Source: Rhodobacter sp. Har01 (GTDB taxonomy: Bacteria > Pseudomonadota > Alphaproteobacteria > Rhodobacterales > Rhodobacteraceae). From it: DNA of 64,000 nucleotides. Under the pieces are notes generated by a model that was not told the origin of the DNA, did not search any database, and was given only the letters and a program-made list of their open reading frames with translations. Positions 54,899 to 64,000 of the stretch are shown piece by piece (the stretch's first letter is position 1; each line of letters opens with the position of its first letter). The position numbers were made by a program, and so were the translations under genes. The stretch is from the NCBI RefSeq assembly GCF_020564565.1, contig NZ_JAJCTD010000008.1:33861-97860 (forward strand), in the 5' to 3' direction.

Positions 54899-55002
54899 GT
54901 CACGAAAGCGTTGCAGAATATTTACAAATCCGACGCTTCCACAGGAGCTTGATTCGGGCAACGCCCGAGGTGGAAACAATTGGGAAAACAATGCGTAACG
55001 GC

Positions 55003-56559
55003 CTAGGTGCCGCTGTTGCGGCCCAGCAGCCGGCCGAAGACCTTGCGCAGATCGGCGCGTTCGCCCGGGTTCAGGCAGAAGCCGAACAGCACGATGGCGT
55101 AGACCAGCGCCCCGGCGGCCCCGAAGCCGATCAGCGAGGACCAGGTGTCGGGGGCGCGCAGCAGGCGCAAGCCGCCCCAGACCACCATGCCGGCCGCGGC
55201 GGGCAGTACCCCCGGCACCAGCACCTGATCGCGGAAATCGGACATCCGGGCATCCGTCATGGTCAAACACAACGGCCAGTAGTAGAGGATCTGGGAGCCG
55301 ACCACCGATACGGTCAGCGACAGCGCGACCCCGATCGCCCCTGTGTCCGTAAGCGTCAGCGAGGCGAACATCAGGACCAGCCCGGCCAGTTGGAACAGAA
55401 AGGCCGGCAGGAAGAACACCTTGACCTGTTCCTTGGCCATGGCGGTCATTGCCAGCAGGGCAGTGGGCTGGGTGAAAGGCAGGATCAGCATGAACAGGAT
55501 CGTGACCATTCCGGCCTGCGAATAGGCGCCACCAAGATAGAGCGCGATGAAATCGTTGGCATAGATCACCAGCGGCACCGCCACCACAAGCGTGACCCAC
55601 ATCGCATAGCGCCCGCCCCGAAACACCGTCGCACGCAGTCGCTGGCGGTCCTCAAGGGCATGCATCGCGGTCAGCACCGGCTGCAGCGGCTGGGTCGCCA
55701 GGGCGACGGTGCTGTTGATCTGCCGATAGAAGGTTGCCCCCAGATAGTAGCTGGTGACATCCACCGCCGAACCATAGAGGTTCAGCAGAATGGTCGCGGC
55801 GTTGGTGCTCATCACGGCACCCAGACGACCGAGCGTCGTCCAGAGGCCGAAATTGAGCAGCCGCCGGGCCTGGCCCCAGTCATAGGCGCCCGATCGCAAC
55901 CGAAGTTCCGGCACCAGCGCAAGTGACCGCCGGACCATCACTGCCGAAAAGATCGTCTCGGCCACCACGGTCGCGACCACGACCCAGACGACCTGCGGGC
56001 CGATGCCCAGCAGGAACACCAGTTGCAGCATGATCCGGAACACATCGCGCGCGATGCCAAGAAGGTTCAGTTCGACATACCGCTGGCGGACGTGAAAGCC
56101 GGTCGCAAAGGGGATCACCAGCATCTGGATGAAGAAGTTGACGACCAGCAACGCCATCATCACCCGGGCCGGGATGACCATTCCGGGGGCGATGTTCAGC
56201 ACCTTCTCGATGTTGACCGCAAACAGCAGGCCCAGGGCAAGGAAGACAACCGCCATCGCAGCGAGCAGCGGGAAGATCGAACTGACGATGGTCGTCACCC
56301 GGTCCCTGTCGCCCTTGGCATAGGCCTCGACGACATAGCGGCTGATGCCTCCGGTGAAGAAGGAAAAGAACAGCGGCGCGAAGACCATCAGCGCCGACAC
56401 CACCGGAAGCACCGCGAACTCTTCGGGCGAGATCCGCTTGAGAAGATACTGGTACATCCACAGCAGCACGGTCATGTTCACGATCCGCGCCAGCAGGGAA
56501 CTGGCCGAGTTGATCACGACCAGGCGTTTGGAGACGACGAAACTGTCTTGCTCAGCCAA
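55003..56559 (-). CDS. Wzx-type polysaccharide flippase (MOP superfamily)
   Basis: A 518-residue membrane protein with 12-14 hydrophobic spans, carrying VVINSASSLLARIVNMTVLLW at the N-terminus and NFGLWTTLGRLGAVMSTNAATILLN mid-protein, typical of oligosaccharide flippases that move lipid-linked repeat units across the inner membrane. It follows the methyltransferase gene by 5 bp in the same operon. With the Wzy-like protein it indicates Wzx/Wzy-type assembly. Confidence 0.88.
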   Translation of the reverse strand: MAEQDSFVVSKRLVVINSASSLLARIVNMTVLLWMYQYLLKRISPEEFAVLPVVSALMVFAPLFFSFFTGGISRYVVEAYAKGDRDRVTTIVSSIFPLLAAMAVVFLALGLLFAVNIEKVLNIAPGMVIPARVMMALLVVNFFIQMLVIPFATGFHVRQRYVELNLLGIARDVFRIMLQLVFLLGIGPQVVWVVVATVVAETIFSAVMVRRSLALVPELRLRSGAYDWGQARRLLNFGLWTTLGRLGAVMSTNAATILLNLYGSAVDVTSYYLGATFYRQINSTVALATQPLQPVLTAMHALEDRQRLRATVFRGGRYAMWVTLVVAVPLVIYANDFIALYLGGAYSQAGMVTILFMLILPFTQPTALLAMTAMAKEQVKVFFLPAFLFQLAGLVLMFASLTLTDTGAIGVALSLTVSVVGSQILYYWPLCLTMTDARMSDFRDQVLVPGVLPAAAGMVVWGGLRLLRAPDTWSSLIGFGAAGALVYAIVLFGFCLNPGERADLRKVFGRLLGRNSGT

Positions 56560-56564
56560 CGGTC

Positions 56565-57737
56565 CTATCCCGCGATCACGCCGAAATCAGCAGCGACGCC
56601 CATATCCTGCACCTGAGCCATGATTTCGCTGGCGTAAAGCGCATTTGCGACCAGCACAAGGTCGGGGCGGATTTCGGCCAGTTGTGCGGGCGGGCAGACG
56701 GGCAGTGCCATGCCGGGCGCGAACAGCCCGTGCTTGCGGGGGTTGAGGTCGATCATCGCGGCCAGCGGCGCGGCGGCCTCTGGGCCAAGCGCATTGGCGA
56801 AGGTGATGCCCTTGGACCCGGCCCCCCAGATCACGGCCTTGCCGGCAAGCCCGGACAGTCGGCCCCGCCACTTGCCCAGTTCGGCGGCGGCTGCGGCGGC
56901 AAAGGCATTGGCCGAGGCTGCGATCCGGTCGGTGCCGGGGGCGATGGCGTCTGGCTGCGGGTCGCAGGGCAGGGCCTCGACCATCAGGAACTGCGCGTCA
57001 TAGCCGGTCGAGACGGAAACCGGGGCGAAACCGGCACGCCGGAACAGGGTTTCGATGGATGGCGCGCTCCAATATCCGACGTGTTCGTAGATGACGTCCC
57101 ACATCGAGACCGCGTCCAGCATCCAGCCGGCGTTCGGAACCTCGAAATAGACCGGGACGGCGCGCGGGCCGATGGCGCGGCGAATGTCCTGCATCAGCGC
57201 CAGCGGTGTATCGAGGTGTTCCAGCACATGCCGGCAGACGATGGCGTCGAACGGCCGGTCCAGCTGGTCCGAGCGGAAATACTCGGGGACGATCTGCACC
57301 TTCGGTTGCCGGGCGAAGGGGCTGTCCTTGCCGGCCATCGACGGATCGAACCCGGTGGCGCTGGCCACCCCGTTCTCGGCCATCAGCGCCAGCATGTGCC
57401 CGTCACCGCAGCCGATCTCGACCACATGGCGGCCGGCCAGCCGGTGCCGCGCCACCAGACCGGCGGCCAGGTCGCGCGCGAAGGCCTGGAACCTGGGCGA
57501 GAAATGCAGTGCGTTCTCATAGCCCGGCGCATAGACCATGCGGGCCGGATCGAAGGCAGCGTTCCAGATCATCGCGCAGGCCGGGCAGCGCACCAGCCGC
57601 ACATCGCCCGCCGGTGCGGCGCGCGCGCTGGCGGCATCGGGCCAGAGCTGGTTGCAGACCACCGGCACGTTGCCCAGGTCGAACACCGGAACCGGGGCGC
57701 CGGTGCCGCAGACCGGGCAATGGCGATCCAGGCTCAT
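56565..57737 (-). CDS. C-methyltransferase-like SAM protein (Methyltransf_13/14)
   Basis: A 390-residue protein in three parts: an N-terminal zinc-binding region (CPVCGTG and RCPACAMIWN), a central SAM domain (VVEIGCGDGHML), and a C-terminal Rossmann-like domain (VIWGAGSKGITFAN). The conserved YEHVGYWS near the middle corresponds to the catalytic Tyr/His motif of sugar C-methyltransferases such as TcaB9. Its ATG overlaps the stop of its paralogue (ATGA). Confidence 0.88.
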   Translation of the reverse strand: MSLDRHCPVCGTGAPVPVFDLGNVPVVCNQLWPDAASARAAPAGDVRLVRCPACAMIWNAAFDPARMVYAPGYENALHFSPRFQAFARDLAAGLVARHRLAGRHVVEIGCGDGHMLALMAENGVASATGFDPSMAGKDSPFARQPKVQIVPEYFRSDQLDRPFDAIVCRHVLEHLDTPLALMQDIRRAIGPRAVPVYFEVPNAGWMLDAVSMWDVIYEHVGYWSAPSIETLFRRAGFAPVSVSTGYDAQFLMVEALPCDPQPDAIAPGTDRIAASANAFAAAAAAELGKWRGRLSGLAGKAVIWGAGSKGITFANALGPEAAAPLAAMIDLNPRKHGLFAPGMALPVCPPAQLAEIRPDLVLVANALYASEIMAQVQDMGVAADFGVIAG

Positions 57738-58909
57738 ACCGCCACCAGTTCGGGCGACAGGCCCATGCCGGCCAGTTGCGCGCCGATTTCGGGCAGGTAG
57801 ATCGGGTTCATCACGATCACCGTATCCGGCGGCGCGTCTGTCAGGCTGTCGGGGCTGCTGACTTGGTGGCCGGTGCCCGGAAGATACTTGCCTTGCTTGA
57901 ACGGATTTATGTCGATCACCTGCGCCACTTCGGGGCCAAGGCCGTTGGTGGTGAGGAAGGACACGCCCTTCGAGCCGCCGCCCCAGATCGCCACCCGCTT
58001 GCCGGCCGCATGGCGCGACCGGACGAAGTCTGTCCAATGGGCGCGGACCTGCGCCACCTTGGCCGGGAAGGCGGCGGCCAGGGCGCGGACGGCGTCCAGA
58101 TCATCCTCGGCCGCCAATGGCGGGCGGCCTGCCGCGGGTTCGGCATACTGGATGATGTACTGGTCATCATAGGCCAGATAGAGCCGCGTCACATCCAGCC
58201 CGGCGCGGCGGAACAGCCGGGCGTGGCTGCCCAGGGTGAAGTAGGAACAATGCTCATAGTAGATGTCCCAGAACGCGCCTTCGGCCAGCACGCGGCGCAC
58301 GTCGGGGGTCTCAAAGAACACCCCCACATCCTTGCGCCCGCCGATGACGCTGCCGATCTCTGACAGGAACCGGCCCACTTCCGGGATGTGTTCCAGCGTG
58401 TGGCGGCAGACGATGAAATCGGGCGGCGTGGCGATGGTCGCGGGCGTGAAGTATTCGCGCTGAAAGGCGATGTCCTGGCCATGCGCGCCGGGCAGGCGTT
58501 CGGGAATGAAACCGGGGTCCACGCCCAGCGCGAAGGCGCCGGTCTGGCGCACCAGTTCCTGCAGGAAATCGCCTTTGCCGCAGCCGATTTCCAGCGTCTG
58601 CTTGCCGCGCAGGGCATAGAGCGAGGCGATCTCGGCCACCAGGTCGCGGGCAAAGCGGTTGAAGGTGCCCGAGAAGTGCTGGCTTTCCTCGGTTGTCGAG
58701 GCGTAGTCCACCATCGCCAGATCGAACAGCGCGTTGAAGACGAAGCCGCAACCGTCGCAGAACATCAGCTGCAGTGGCCGGCGCGGGAAATCGCGCGCCT
58801 CGGCGCTGCTGTCGAGAAGGACGCAGCTTTGCACCGGAATCGCCTCAAGCCGATAGAGCTGGGACAGGTGGGTTCCGCCGCAGGCCGGGCAGCGACTGAT
58901 TGCGGTCAT
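57734..58909 (-). CDS. C-methyltransferase-like SAM protein, paralogue
   Basis: A 391-residue protein with the same layout as its downstream paralogue: zinc region (RCPACGGT, FCDGCGFVFN), SAM motif (LEIGCGKGDFL), YEHCSYFT catalytic-like motif and a C-terminal AIWGGGSKGVSFL domain. It lies 17 bp after the fusion gene. The two may methylate different sugars or positions, or one may act as an accessory subunit. Confidence 0.87.
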   Translation of the reverse strand: MTAISRCPACGGTHLSQLYRLEAIPVQSCVLLDSSAEARDFPRRPLQLMFCDGCGFVFNALFDLAMVDYASTTEESQHFSGTFNRFARDLVAEIASLYALRGKQTLEIGCGKGDFLQELVRQTGAFALGVDPGFIPERLPGAHGQDIAFQREYFTPATIATPPDFIVCRHTLEHIPEVGRFLSEIGSVIGGRKDVGVFFETPDVRRVLAEGAFWDIYYEHCSYFTLGSHARLFRRAGLDVTRLYLAYDDQYIIQYAEPAAGRPPLAAEDDLDAVRALAAAFPAKVAQVRAHWTDFVRSRHAAGKRVAIWGGGSKGVSFLTTNGLGPEVAQVIDINPFKQGKYLPGTGHQVSSPDSLTDAPPDTVIVMNPIYLPEIGAQLAGMGLSPELVAV

Positions 58910-58926
58910 GGTCCTCTCCTGTCCGG

Positions 58927-61248
58927 TCAGGCCGCGACGATCTCAAGATCCGGAATTGGCACGATGAACCGCCCGCCGGACTGCACGAAGGCGGCCTGCT
59001 GGCGCAGGATTTCGTCGCGGAAGTTCCACGGCAGGATCATCACATAATCCGGCCGGTCCGACATCAGACGCGCGGGGTCGGCGATCGGCACCCGCACCCC
59101 GGGCATGAACTTGCCCTGCTTGTGGGTGTTCTTGTCCACCGCATATTCGACGACCCGGGCATTCAGGCCCAGGAAATTCAGCATGATCGTGCCCTTGGCG
59201 GCCGCGCCATAGGCGGCGACGCGCTTGCCTTCGGCCTTGAGGCCGGCGATCAGGCTGCGGGCCCGGTCGCGGAAATCGCGCACGCGCTGGCCGAAATCGG
59301 CGTAGTAGTCGAAGTGGTCAAGGCCAAGCTGGCGTTCCTCTTCCAGGATGCCTTCGACCGCATCGGAGGGCGCTGCCGTCTTGCCGAAGGTCAGCCGCAG
59401 AGAGCCGCCGTGGATCGGCACCCGCTGCACGTCGTTGAGGTGAAGCCCGTGGCGTTCGAACAGCGCCTTGGCAGAGCCGACCGAGAAGTAGCACAGGTGT
59501 TCGTGATAGATCGTGTCGAACTCGATGAAGTCGATCAGGTCGCGGACATAGGGAAACTCGACCGAGATCACCCCGGAATCGGCCAGAAGCGTGGCCATTC
59601 CGGCAACCAGATCGTTCTGGTCGGCGACATGGGCCACCACGTTGTTGGCGATGATGACATCGGCCCGCAGGCCCTTGGCGCGCAACTCGCCGGCGACGCG
59701 GGTGCCGAAGAAGTCGATCACCGTGTCGATGCCCTTGGCCTGCGCGGCGCTGGCCGGCTGCCGGGCCGGGTCAACCCCCAGGACGCGGATGCCCTTGTCC
59801 TTGAAGTTGCGCAGCATGTAGCCGTCGTTCGAGGCGATCTCGACCACCAGGCTTTGCGGCCCAAGCCCGCGCCGGGAAATCAGCGCTTCGGCGTTGTCGC
59901 GGCTGTGCCGCAAGAGGTCTTCGGAAAAGGACGAGAAATACAGGTAATCCTCGCCGAACATCTCTTCCGGGGGGCGGGTTTCCAGCAGTTGCACCAGGGT
60001 GCAGCCGGGGCAGTAGCCCAGCCGCAGCGGCACCAGCGATTCCTTCCGCGCCAGCGCCGCCTGATCCAGCAGCCCGTCCGAGCGCGGCATCAGGCCAAGG
60101 TCAAGAATCGGCTGCAACCCGTGATGCCCGCAGGAAATGCAGGAAACCTTGGCCGCATCGGCGGTGAAATCCGGCGCCGAGGCCTGGGCCGAAACGGCCT
60201 GGCGGTCGGCCAGCGCCTGCGGGGTGTGATGCAGCGTGGTGTCGATGATGCCGTCGGCGATCAGCTTCTTGATATGGCCGATGCGCTGGTAACGCGGGCC
60301 TTCGAATTCCTCCAGCGTCAGCTTCTGCGCCAGATAGGCCTGATACAGCGACTGCGCGCCCTTGCGGGCATCCCATTGCGGTTCGAACCCGTGCAGCACG
60401 CGCCGGATCTTGTCGCAGTTCACCCGGTAGGACCGCTTGTCGGGGCCGGCGCCTTCGGCGAACGAGACCTCGCAGCCCGGCACCACATCGGCCACGATCT
60501 GCGCCAGTTCGCGGATCTGGTAGTTGTGCTCGGTCACGCCGACGTTGAACGCCTCGTTGCGGATCTTTTCGACCGGGGTGGCCAAGGTGGCCACGAAGGC
60601 GCGGCTGATGTCCTCGATATGGGTGATCGGGCGCCAGGGCGTGCCGTCCGACTTCATGTGGATGCGGCCGGTGGTGACCGCCCAGGCGACCAGGTTGTTC
60701 AGCACCAGGTCGAAGCGGATGCGCGGGCTGACGCCATAGGCGGTGGCCGAGCGCAGAAAGGTGGGGCAGAATCCGTCGTCGGCCAGTTCGGCCAGACCGC
60801 GTTCCGACATCACCTTGCTTTCGCCATAGGGCGTGACCGGGTTGAAGGCGCCGTTCTCGTCGATGAAATCCGCCCCGCCGGCGCCGTAGTTGGAGCACGA
60901 GGACGAGAACACGAAGCGCGACACGCCGGCGGCCTTGGCGGCACGGGCCACCTTCATCGTGCCTTCGAAGTTGATCTCATAGGTCGTCTCGGGGCGGAAA
61001 TCGCCCAAGGGATCGTTCGACAGCGCCGCCAGGTGCAGCACCGCATCGACCCCCAGCAGATCGGCCGGCGTGACATCGCGGATGTCCTTCAGCAGCGTCG
61101 GCACCTGGGGCATCTCGCCCCCGGGCGCGAAGGTGCAGCGTTCGTAAAGATCGCTGTCCAGCCCCACCACATCATGCCCTGCCGCCACCAGCATCGGGGT
61201 CAGAACCGTTCCGATATAGCCGCGGTGGCCCGTCACGAGTACACGCAT
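58927..61248 (-). CDS. NAD-dependent epimerase/dehydratase fused to a C-methyltransferase
   Basis: A 773-residue two-enzyme fusion. Residues 1-350 form an extended SDR: GHRGYIG (7-13), and the Tyr141/Lys145 pair in PYGESK. Residues 365-773 form a Methyltransf_13/14 enzyme: zinc cysteines 370, 373, 413, 416; SAM motif VEIASNDGY (469-477); [10 protein letters not shown]; and a C-terminal [10 protein letters not shown] domain. It follows the cytidylyltransferase gene by one base. The SDR half could oxidise, dehydrate or epimerise a CDP-sugar that the other half methylates. Confidence 0.9.
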   Translation of the reverse strand: MRVLVTGHRGYIGTVLTPMLVAAGHDVVGLDSDLYERCTFAPGGEMPQVPTLLKDIRDVTPADLLGVDAVLHLAALSNDPLGDFRPETTYEINFEGTMKVARAAKAAGVSRFVFSSSCSNYGAGGADFIDENGAFNPVTPYGESKVMSERGLAELADDGFCPTFLRSATAYGVSPRIRFDLVLNNLVAWAVTTGRIHMKSDGTPWRPITHIEDISRAFVATLATPVEKIRNEAFNVGVTEHNYQIRELAQIVADVVPGCEVSFAEGAGPDKRSYRVNCDKIRRVLHGFEPQWDARKGAQSLYQAYLAQKLTLEEFEGPRYQRIGHIKKLIADGIIDTTLHHTPQALADRQAVSAQASAPDFTADAAKVSCISCGHHGLQPILDLGLMPRSDGLLDQAALARKESLVPLRLGYCPGCTLVQLLETRPPEEMFGEDYLYFSSFSEDLLRHSRDNAEALISRRGLGPQSLVVEIASNDGYMLRNFKDKGIRVLGVDPARQPASAAQAKGIDTVIDFFGTRVAGELRAKGLRADVIIANNVVAHVADQNDLVAGMATLLADSGVISVEFPYVRDLIDFIEFDTIYHEHLCYFSVGSAKALFERHGLHLNDVQRVPIHGGSLRLTFGKTAAPSDAVEGILEEERQLGLDHFDYYADFGQRVRDFRDRARSLIAGLKAEGKRVAAYGAAAKGTIMLNFLGLNARVVEYAVDKNTHKQGKFMPGVRVPIADPARLMSDRPDYVMILPWNFRDEILRQQAAFVQSGGRFIVPIPDLEIVAA

Positions 61249-61249
61249 T

Positions 61250-62026
61250 TTATTTTTCCCAGATCGCCCAGGGCCGGTCGCCCGAGTCCCACAGTTTCTG
61301 CAAGGTATGCTTGTCGCGCAGCGTGTCCATCGCCGCCCAGAAGCCTTCGTGCCGGAAGGCCATCAACTGCCCGTCCCTGGCCAGGTTTTCCATCGGCGCA
61401 TGTTCGAACATCACCATGTCGCCCTCGATATAGTCCATCACCTGCGGTTCCAGCACGAAGAAGGCGCCGTTGATCCAGCCTTCGGCGGTCTGCGGCTTTT
61501 CCTCGAAGGCAGTCACCCGGTCGCCGTCAAAGCGCATGTGCCCGTAGCGCGCCTGCGGCCGCACCGCCGAGACGGTGGCCAGCTTGCCATGCGACTTGTG
61601 AAAGGCGATCAGCCGGGGAATGTCGATGTTCGACACCCCGTCGCCCCAGGTCAGCATGAAGGTCTCATTGCCCAGATAGGGCTTGAGCCGCTTGATCCGC
61701 CCGCCGGTCAGGGTTTCCTCGCCGGTCTCGACCAGGTCGATCTTCCACTTCGAGATGTCCTTCTCGCGCCGCACCACCGGGTCATGCAGGCTCATGTCCA
61801 GCGACAGGCTGCCCGACAGCATGCCGTATTCGACGAAGTAGCGCTTGATGTGGTCGCCCATGTAGCCCAGCGCGACGGCAAAGTCGTTGAAGCCGTAATG
61901 CGAATAGATGTTCATGATGTGCCACAGGATCGGCTTGCCGCCGATCTCGACCATCGGCTTGGGGCGAACGCTGGTTTCCTCGGCCAGACGGGTGCCTTTG
62001 CCGCCGGCCAGAATTGCGGTCTTCAT
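61250..62026 (-). CDS. rfbF: Glucose-1-phosphate cytidylyltransferase
   Basis: A 258-residue nucleotidyltransferase making CDP-glucose from CTP and glucose 1-phosphate. The signature loop [22 protein letters not shown] and the metal motif [10 protein letters not shown] are those of RfbF. It is first in the minus-strand operon. CDP-glucose normally feeds a 4,6-dehydratase (RfbG), for which no separate gene is seen here. Confidence 0.95.
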   Translation of the reverse strand: MKTAILAGGKGTRLAEETSVRPKPMVEIGGKPILWHIMNIYSHYGFNDFAVALGYMGDHIKRYFVEYGMLSGSLSLDMSLHDPVVRREKDISKWKIDLVETGEETLTGGRIKRLKPYLGNETFMLTWGDGVSNIDIPRLIAFHKSHGKLATVSAVRPQARYGHMRFDGDRVTAFEEKPQTAEGWINGAFFVLEPQVMDYIEGDMVMFEHAPMENLARDGQLMAFRHEGFWAAMDTLRDKHTLQKLWDSGDRPWAIWEK

Positions 62027-62184
62027 GGGAGAACTCTCCGATCCACTGGGGCTGCACTTAAATGGTGCGATGCTTGGTCAACAGGACATTGGTATGAATC
62101 TTGGGCACAATTATGGAGACATGCAAACCTTCGCCATTTCCGGCGGATGTTCAAGGTGATGTTGACAGACCGCAGGGAAGGTCA

Positions 62185-64000
62185 TCAGACAAGCAACGTC
62201 TCCGTGAAGCGGAAATCACTGCTGCCCAGATTCAGCCCGTAGACCCCGTTCAGCACGGCGATCAGCTCATCCGGGCCGGCGGCGTTGTCCCACCAGATGG
62301 CGGTGCCCGCAGGCAGACCGGCGGCGTTGCTGGTGAGCAGGTAGTTCGCGGCGCTGCCCGCCAGTTCGATCTGGTCGGTGCCCGAGACGAAATCCCAGAC
62401 GAAGGCATAGTCGCCCTGCCCGGCATTCTGCGCGTTGCCGTCATCGTAGTAGCGGCCGTTGGCATCGCCGAAGACGAAGACATCGGCCCCGCCGTCACCG
62501 ACGAAGACGTCGATCTCGCCGCGCCCCGGCGCGGCGCTGCCGGGATTCACCGCGACCAGACGCTCGGCGGTGCTGTCGCCCTGGATGATGTCGCGCCCGG
62601 TGATTTCGGTCACCGCGATGTCGCCGAAGGTGACGTCGTAGTAGTGCGCGTTCAGATAAAGCGAGCCGGTCGCCGGCCGTTCGGCCAGGGTAAAGGTTTC
62701 CAGGCCCTGCACCGTCCAGCCGACGGGTTCCGAGGTTCCCACTTCCCAGACCTTCAGGCTGTAGAGCCGGTCGTAGAGGCCGGTCTGTTCGACCCGAAGG
62801 GTGAAGTTGTAGGTGTGGCCTTCCTGAAGGACGAAAGGTTCACGGTCCAGCCGGACCCTGTAGTCGTCGTAGCTGTAGATCGAGAAGGCGGCATTCGGCG
62901 TGTTGTACTGGAAGATCGTGCCGGGTTCCCAGCCGGATTTCGGCTGCCAGTTCCGGATCGGGTCATCGGTATGCCCGTCCCACAGCGCCCCCAGCATCAA
63001 CGACCCGCCGTCGCGTCCGCGCGGGTCCTCGTTCGTCAGGTTGTGCATGGTGATGGTCAGTCTGGCTTCGTAGTTGTCCCAGGCCTGATCGCCCAGCACC
63101 AGCAGCCGGTCATAGCCCAGGTCCACCGGGCGCACGCCGGCGGCACTGTGGGCCCAGGTTCCGTCCGCCACCTGGACGACATCCTGCAGGTTCGTCACCG
63201 TCGCCCAGTCGATGCTGTAGTTCGGCGCCCAGGTCTGCCCGGCCTGGTAGTTGACGATCACATCCCGGGTGTAGATCTGGCCATTGCCCAGCGTGGCCCG
63301 GATGGTGACCACGTCATCGACCGCCGTGCCGTTCAGCCGCGCATAGTCGATGTCGATGTTGAAATCGCCGGGGTTCTGCAGTCGCCGCGTGTCCGCCCCG
63401 ATCGAGAGGGTCTGGAAGGCGGCCCCGTTCAGCGAATAGCTGAGCGACACCACATCGTCCCCGACATTGCCGAGGATGTTGATCATGCGCTGGCCCTCGC
63501 CGGGCGCGCCGAAGCTTTGCTCAAGCCCGTACCAGACGTTGATCGGGTTGCCGACCAGGACCGTGACGGTTGCGGTGTCTGTGAGGGTTCCGTCGGAGAC
63601 GGTGTAGGTGAAGCTGTCGCTGCCCGAGAAGCCGGCGGTGGGGGTGTAGGTGTAGCTGCCGTTGCCGAGGTTGGTCAGCGTGCCGTTGGCCGGCTGGGTG
63701 ATGGCGGTGATCGACAGCGCGGTGCCGTTGGGGTCGCTGTCGTTGCCCAGAAGCGTGGCCGCGGCAAAGGTCAGCGGGCTGTCCTCGGCGGTGGTCAGCG
63801 CATCGTCGCCGGCCACCGGCGGCAGGTTCACCGGGGTGATGGTGCCGTCCTCGTTCTGGATCGGGTCGGTGCCGGTCTCGAAATAGTCGACCAGCGCGGT
63901 GAAGCCGTTGGCGTTAGAGCTGTTCGAGGCGAAGACCCCGGTCGCCGACACCGTCATGGCATGGGTGAAGCTGCCCGCGGTGACCCAGGTGGTGCCGTCG
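62185..64000 (-). CDS. Large repeat-containing secreted protein, C-terminal part (partial)
   Basis: The open frame continues past the right edge; 605 codons of the C-terminal end are seen. Near the left of the visible protein is a cadherin-like/tandem repeat (AEDSPLTFAAATLLGNDSDPNG, SGSDSFTYTVSDGTLTDTATV), then a long beta-rich region and a C-terminal aspartate/glycine-rich block (EIDVFVGDGGADVFVFGDANG) resembling the RTX/serralysin-type secretion domain. Export by a type I system is therefore likely, though no transporter is in the window. It may be an adhesin or polysaccharide-binding protein. Confidence 0.75.
   Translation of the reverse strand, partial: DGTTWVTAGSFTHAMTVSATGVFASNSSNANGFTALVDYFETGTDPIQNEDGTITPVNLPPVAGDDALTTAEDSPLTFAAATLLGNDSDPNGTALSITAITQPANGTLTNLGNGSYTYTPTAGFSGSDSFTYTVSDGTLTDTATVTVLVGNPINVWYGLEQSFGAPGEGQRMINILGNVGDDVVSLSYSLNGAAFQTLSIGADTRRLQNPGDFNIDIDYARLNGTAVDDVVTIRATLGNGQIYTRDVIVNYQAGQTWAPNYSIDWATVTNLQDVVQVADGTWAHSAAGVRPVDLGYDRLLVLGDQAWDNYEARLTITMHNLTNEDPRGRDGGSLMLGALWDGHTDDPIRNWQPKSGWEPGTIFQYNTPNAAFSIYSYDDYRVRLDREPFVLQEGHTYNFTLRVEQTGLYDRLYSLKVWEVGTSEPVGWTVQGLETFTLAERPATGSLYLNAHYYDVTFGDIAVTEITGRDIIQGDSTAERLVAVNPGSAAPGRGEIDVFVGDGGADVFVFGDANGRYYDDGNAQNAGQGDYAFVWDFVSGTDQIELAGSAANYLLTSNAAGLPAGTAIWWDNAAGPDELIAVLNGVYGLNLGSSDFRFTETLLV

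Noticed and set aside
58900..61473. Plus-strand open frame of about 850 codons opposite the fusion gene
   Set aside because: Antisense to a protein with complete SDR and methyltransferase motifs.
1..64000. tRNA, rRNA, CRISPR, insertion sequences and prophage genes
   Set aside because: None was recognised on either strand by eye; a weakly conserved tRNA or small RNA could still be missed without a covariance search.

Overview
The window is GC-rich, densely packed DNA from an alphaproteobacterium, most likely a member of the Rhodobacteraceae. The basis is the alphaproteobacterial Pnp tail, HspQ, RppH, DUF2794, DUF2478 and IalB-type proteins, plus many ATGA/TGATG-coupled gene pairs. No rRNA, tRNA, CRISPR array, insertion sequence or phage gene was recognised. 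The left 45 kb looks like ordinary chromosome. The right 19 kb is a surface-polysaccharide island.

Region by region. 1-222 is the 3' end of pnp with its terminator. 806-4328 carries an aldehyde dehydrogenase and a trimethylamine-dehydrogenase-like flavoenzyme. 4325-6146 is a divergent pair, a FAD amine oxidase and the tRNA methyltransferase MnmD, which together look like a split MnmC. 6103-13530 holds a MuiA/DUF4139 protein, an aldo/keto reductase, asd, two MFS carriers and a DUF4424 protein. 13720-18435 is sugar catabolism: a GH13 glucosidase, then a tightly coupled SDR-dgoK-dgoA-lactonase operon resembling the De Ley-Doudoroff galactose route but without a dehydratase. 18514-22999 is a cell-envelope operon (gpmI, envC-like, ctpA, rppH). 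23059-24812 holds two tandem paralogous DMT exporters with a perfect palindrome upstream. After an 825-bp stretch with no convincing gene come DUF2478, a small membrane protein, beta-carbonic anhydrase and a degenerate Hpt-like protein.

27926-45715 continues with an M17 aminopeptidase and a C40 peptidase, DUF2794, a ReAV-type asparaginase, an IalB-like protein, rlmN, a Kef-type antiporter, a YcaQ-type DNA glycosylase, and a cyclase with a two-gene indolepyruvate-oxidoreductase-like enzyme. A three-gene thiol/redox operon follows (gamma-glutamyltransferase, free-methionine-R-sulfoxide reductase, double-GFA protein), then a STAS/anti-sigma kinase pair, hspQ and a lipoprotein transglycosylase.

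45761-64000 encodes assembly of an extracellular glycan. It has four GT2 glycosyltransferases, two sulfotransferases on the opposite strand between them, an O-antigen-ligase/polymerase-like membrane protein coupled to a parallel beta-helix protein, and a Wzx-type flippase. Upstream of the flippase on the minus strand lies a nucleotide-sugar operon: glucose-1-phosphate cytidylyltransferase, an epimerase-methyltransferase fusion and two further C-methyltransferase-fold proteins. At the right edge is the C-terminal part of a large repeat-containing secreted protein. The inferred product is a sulfated polysaccharide containing a methyl-branched, CDP-activated sugar. This is the most unusual part of the window.
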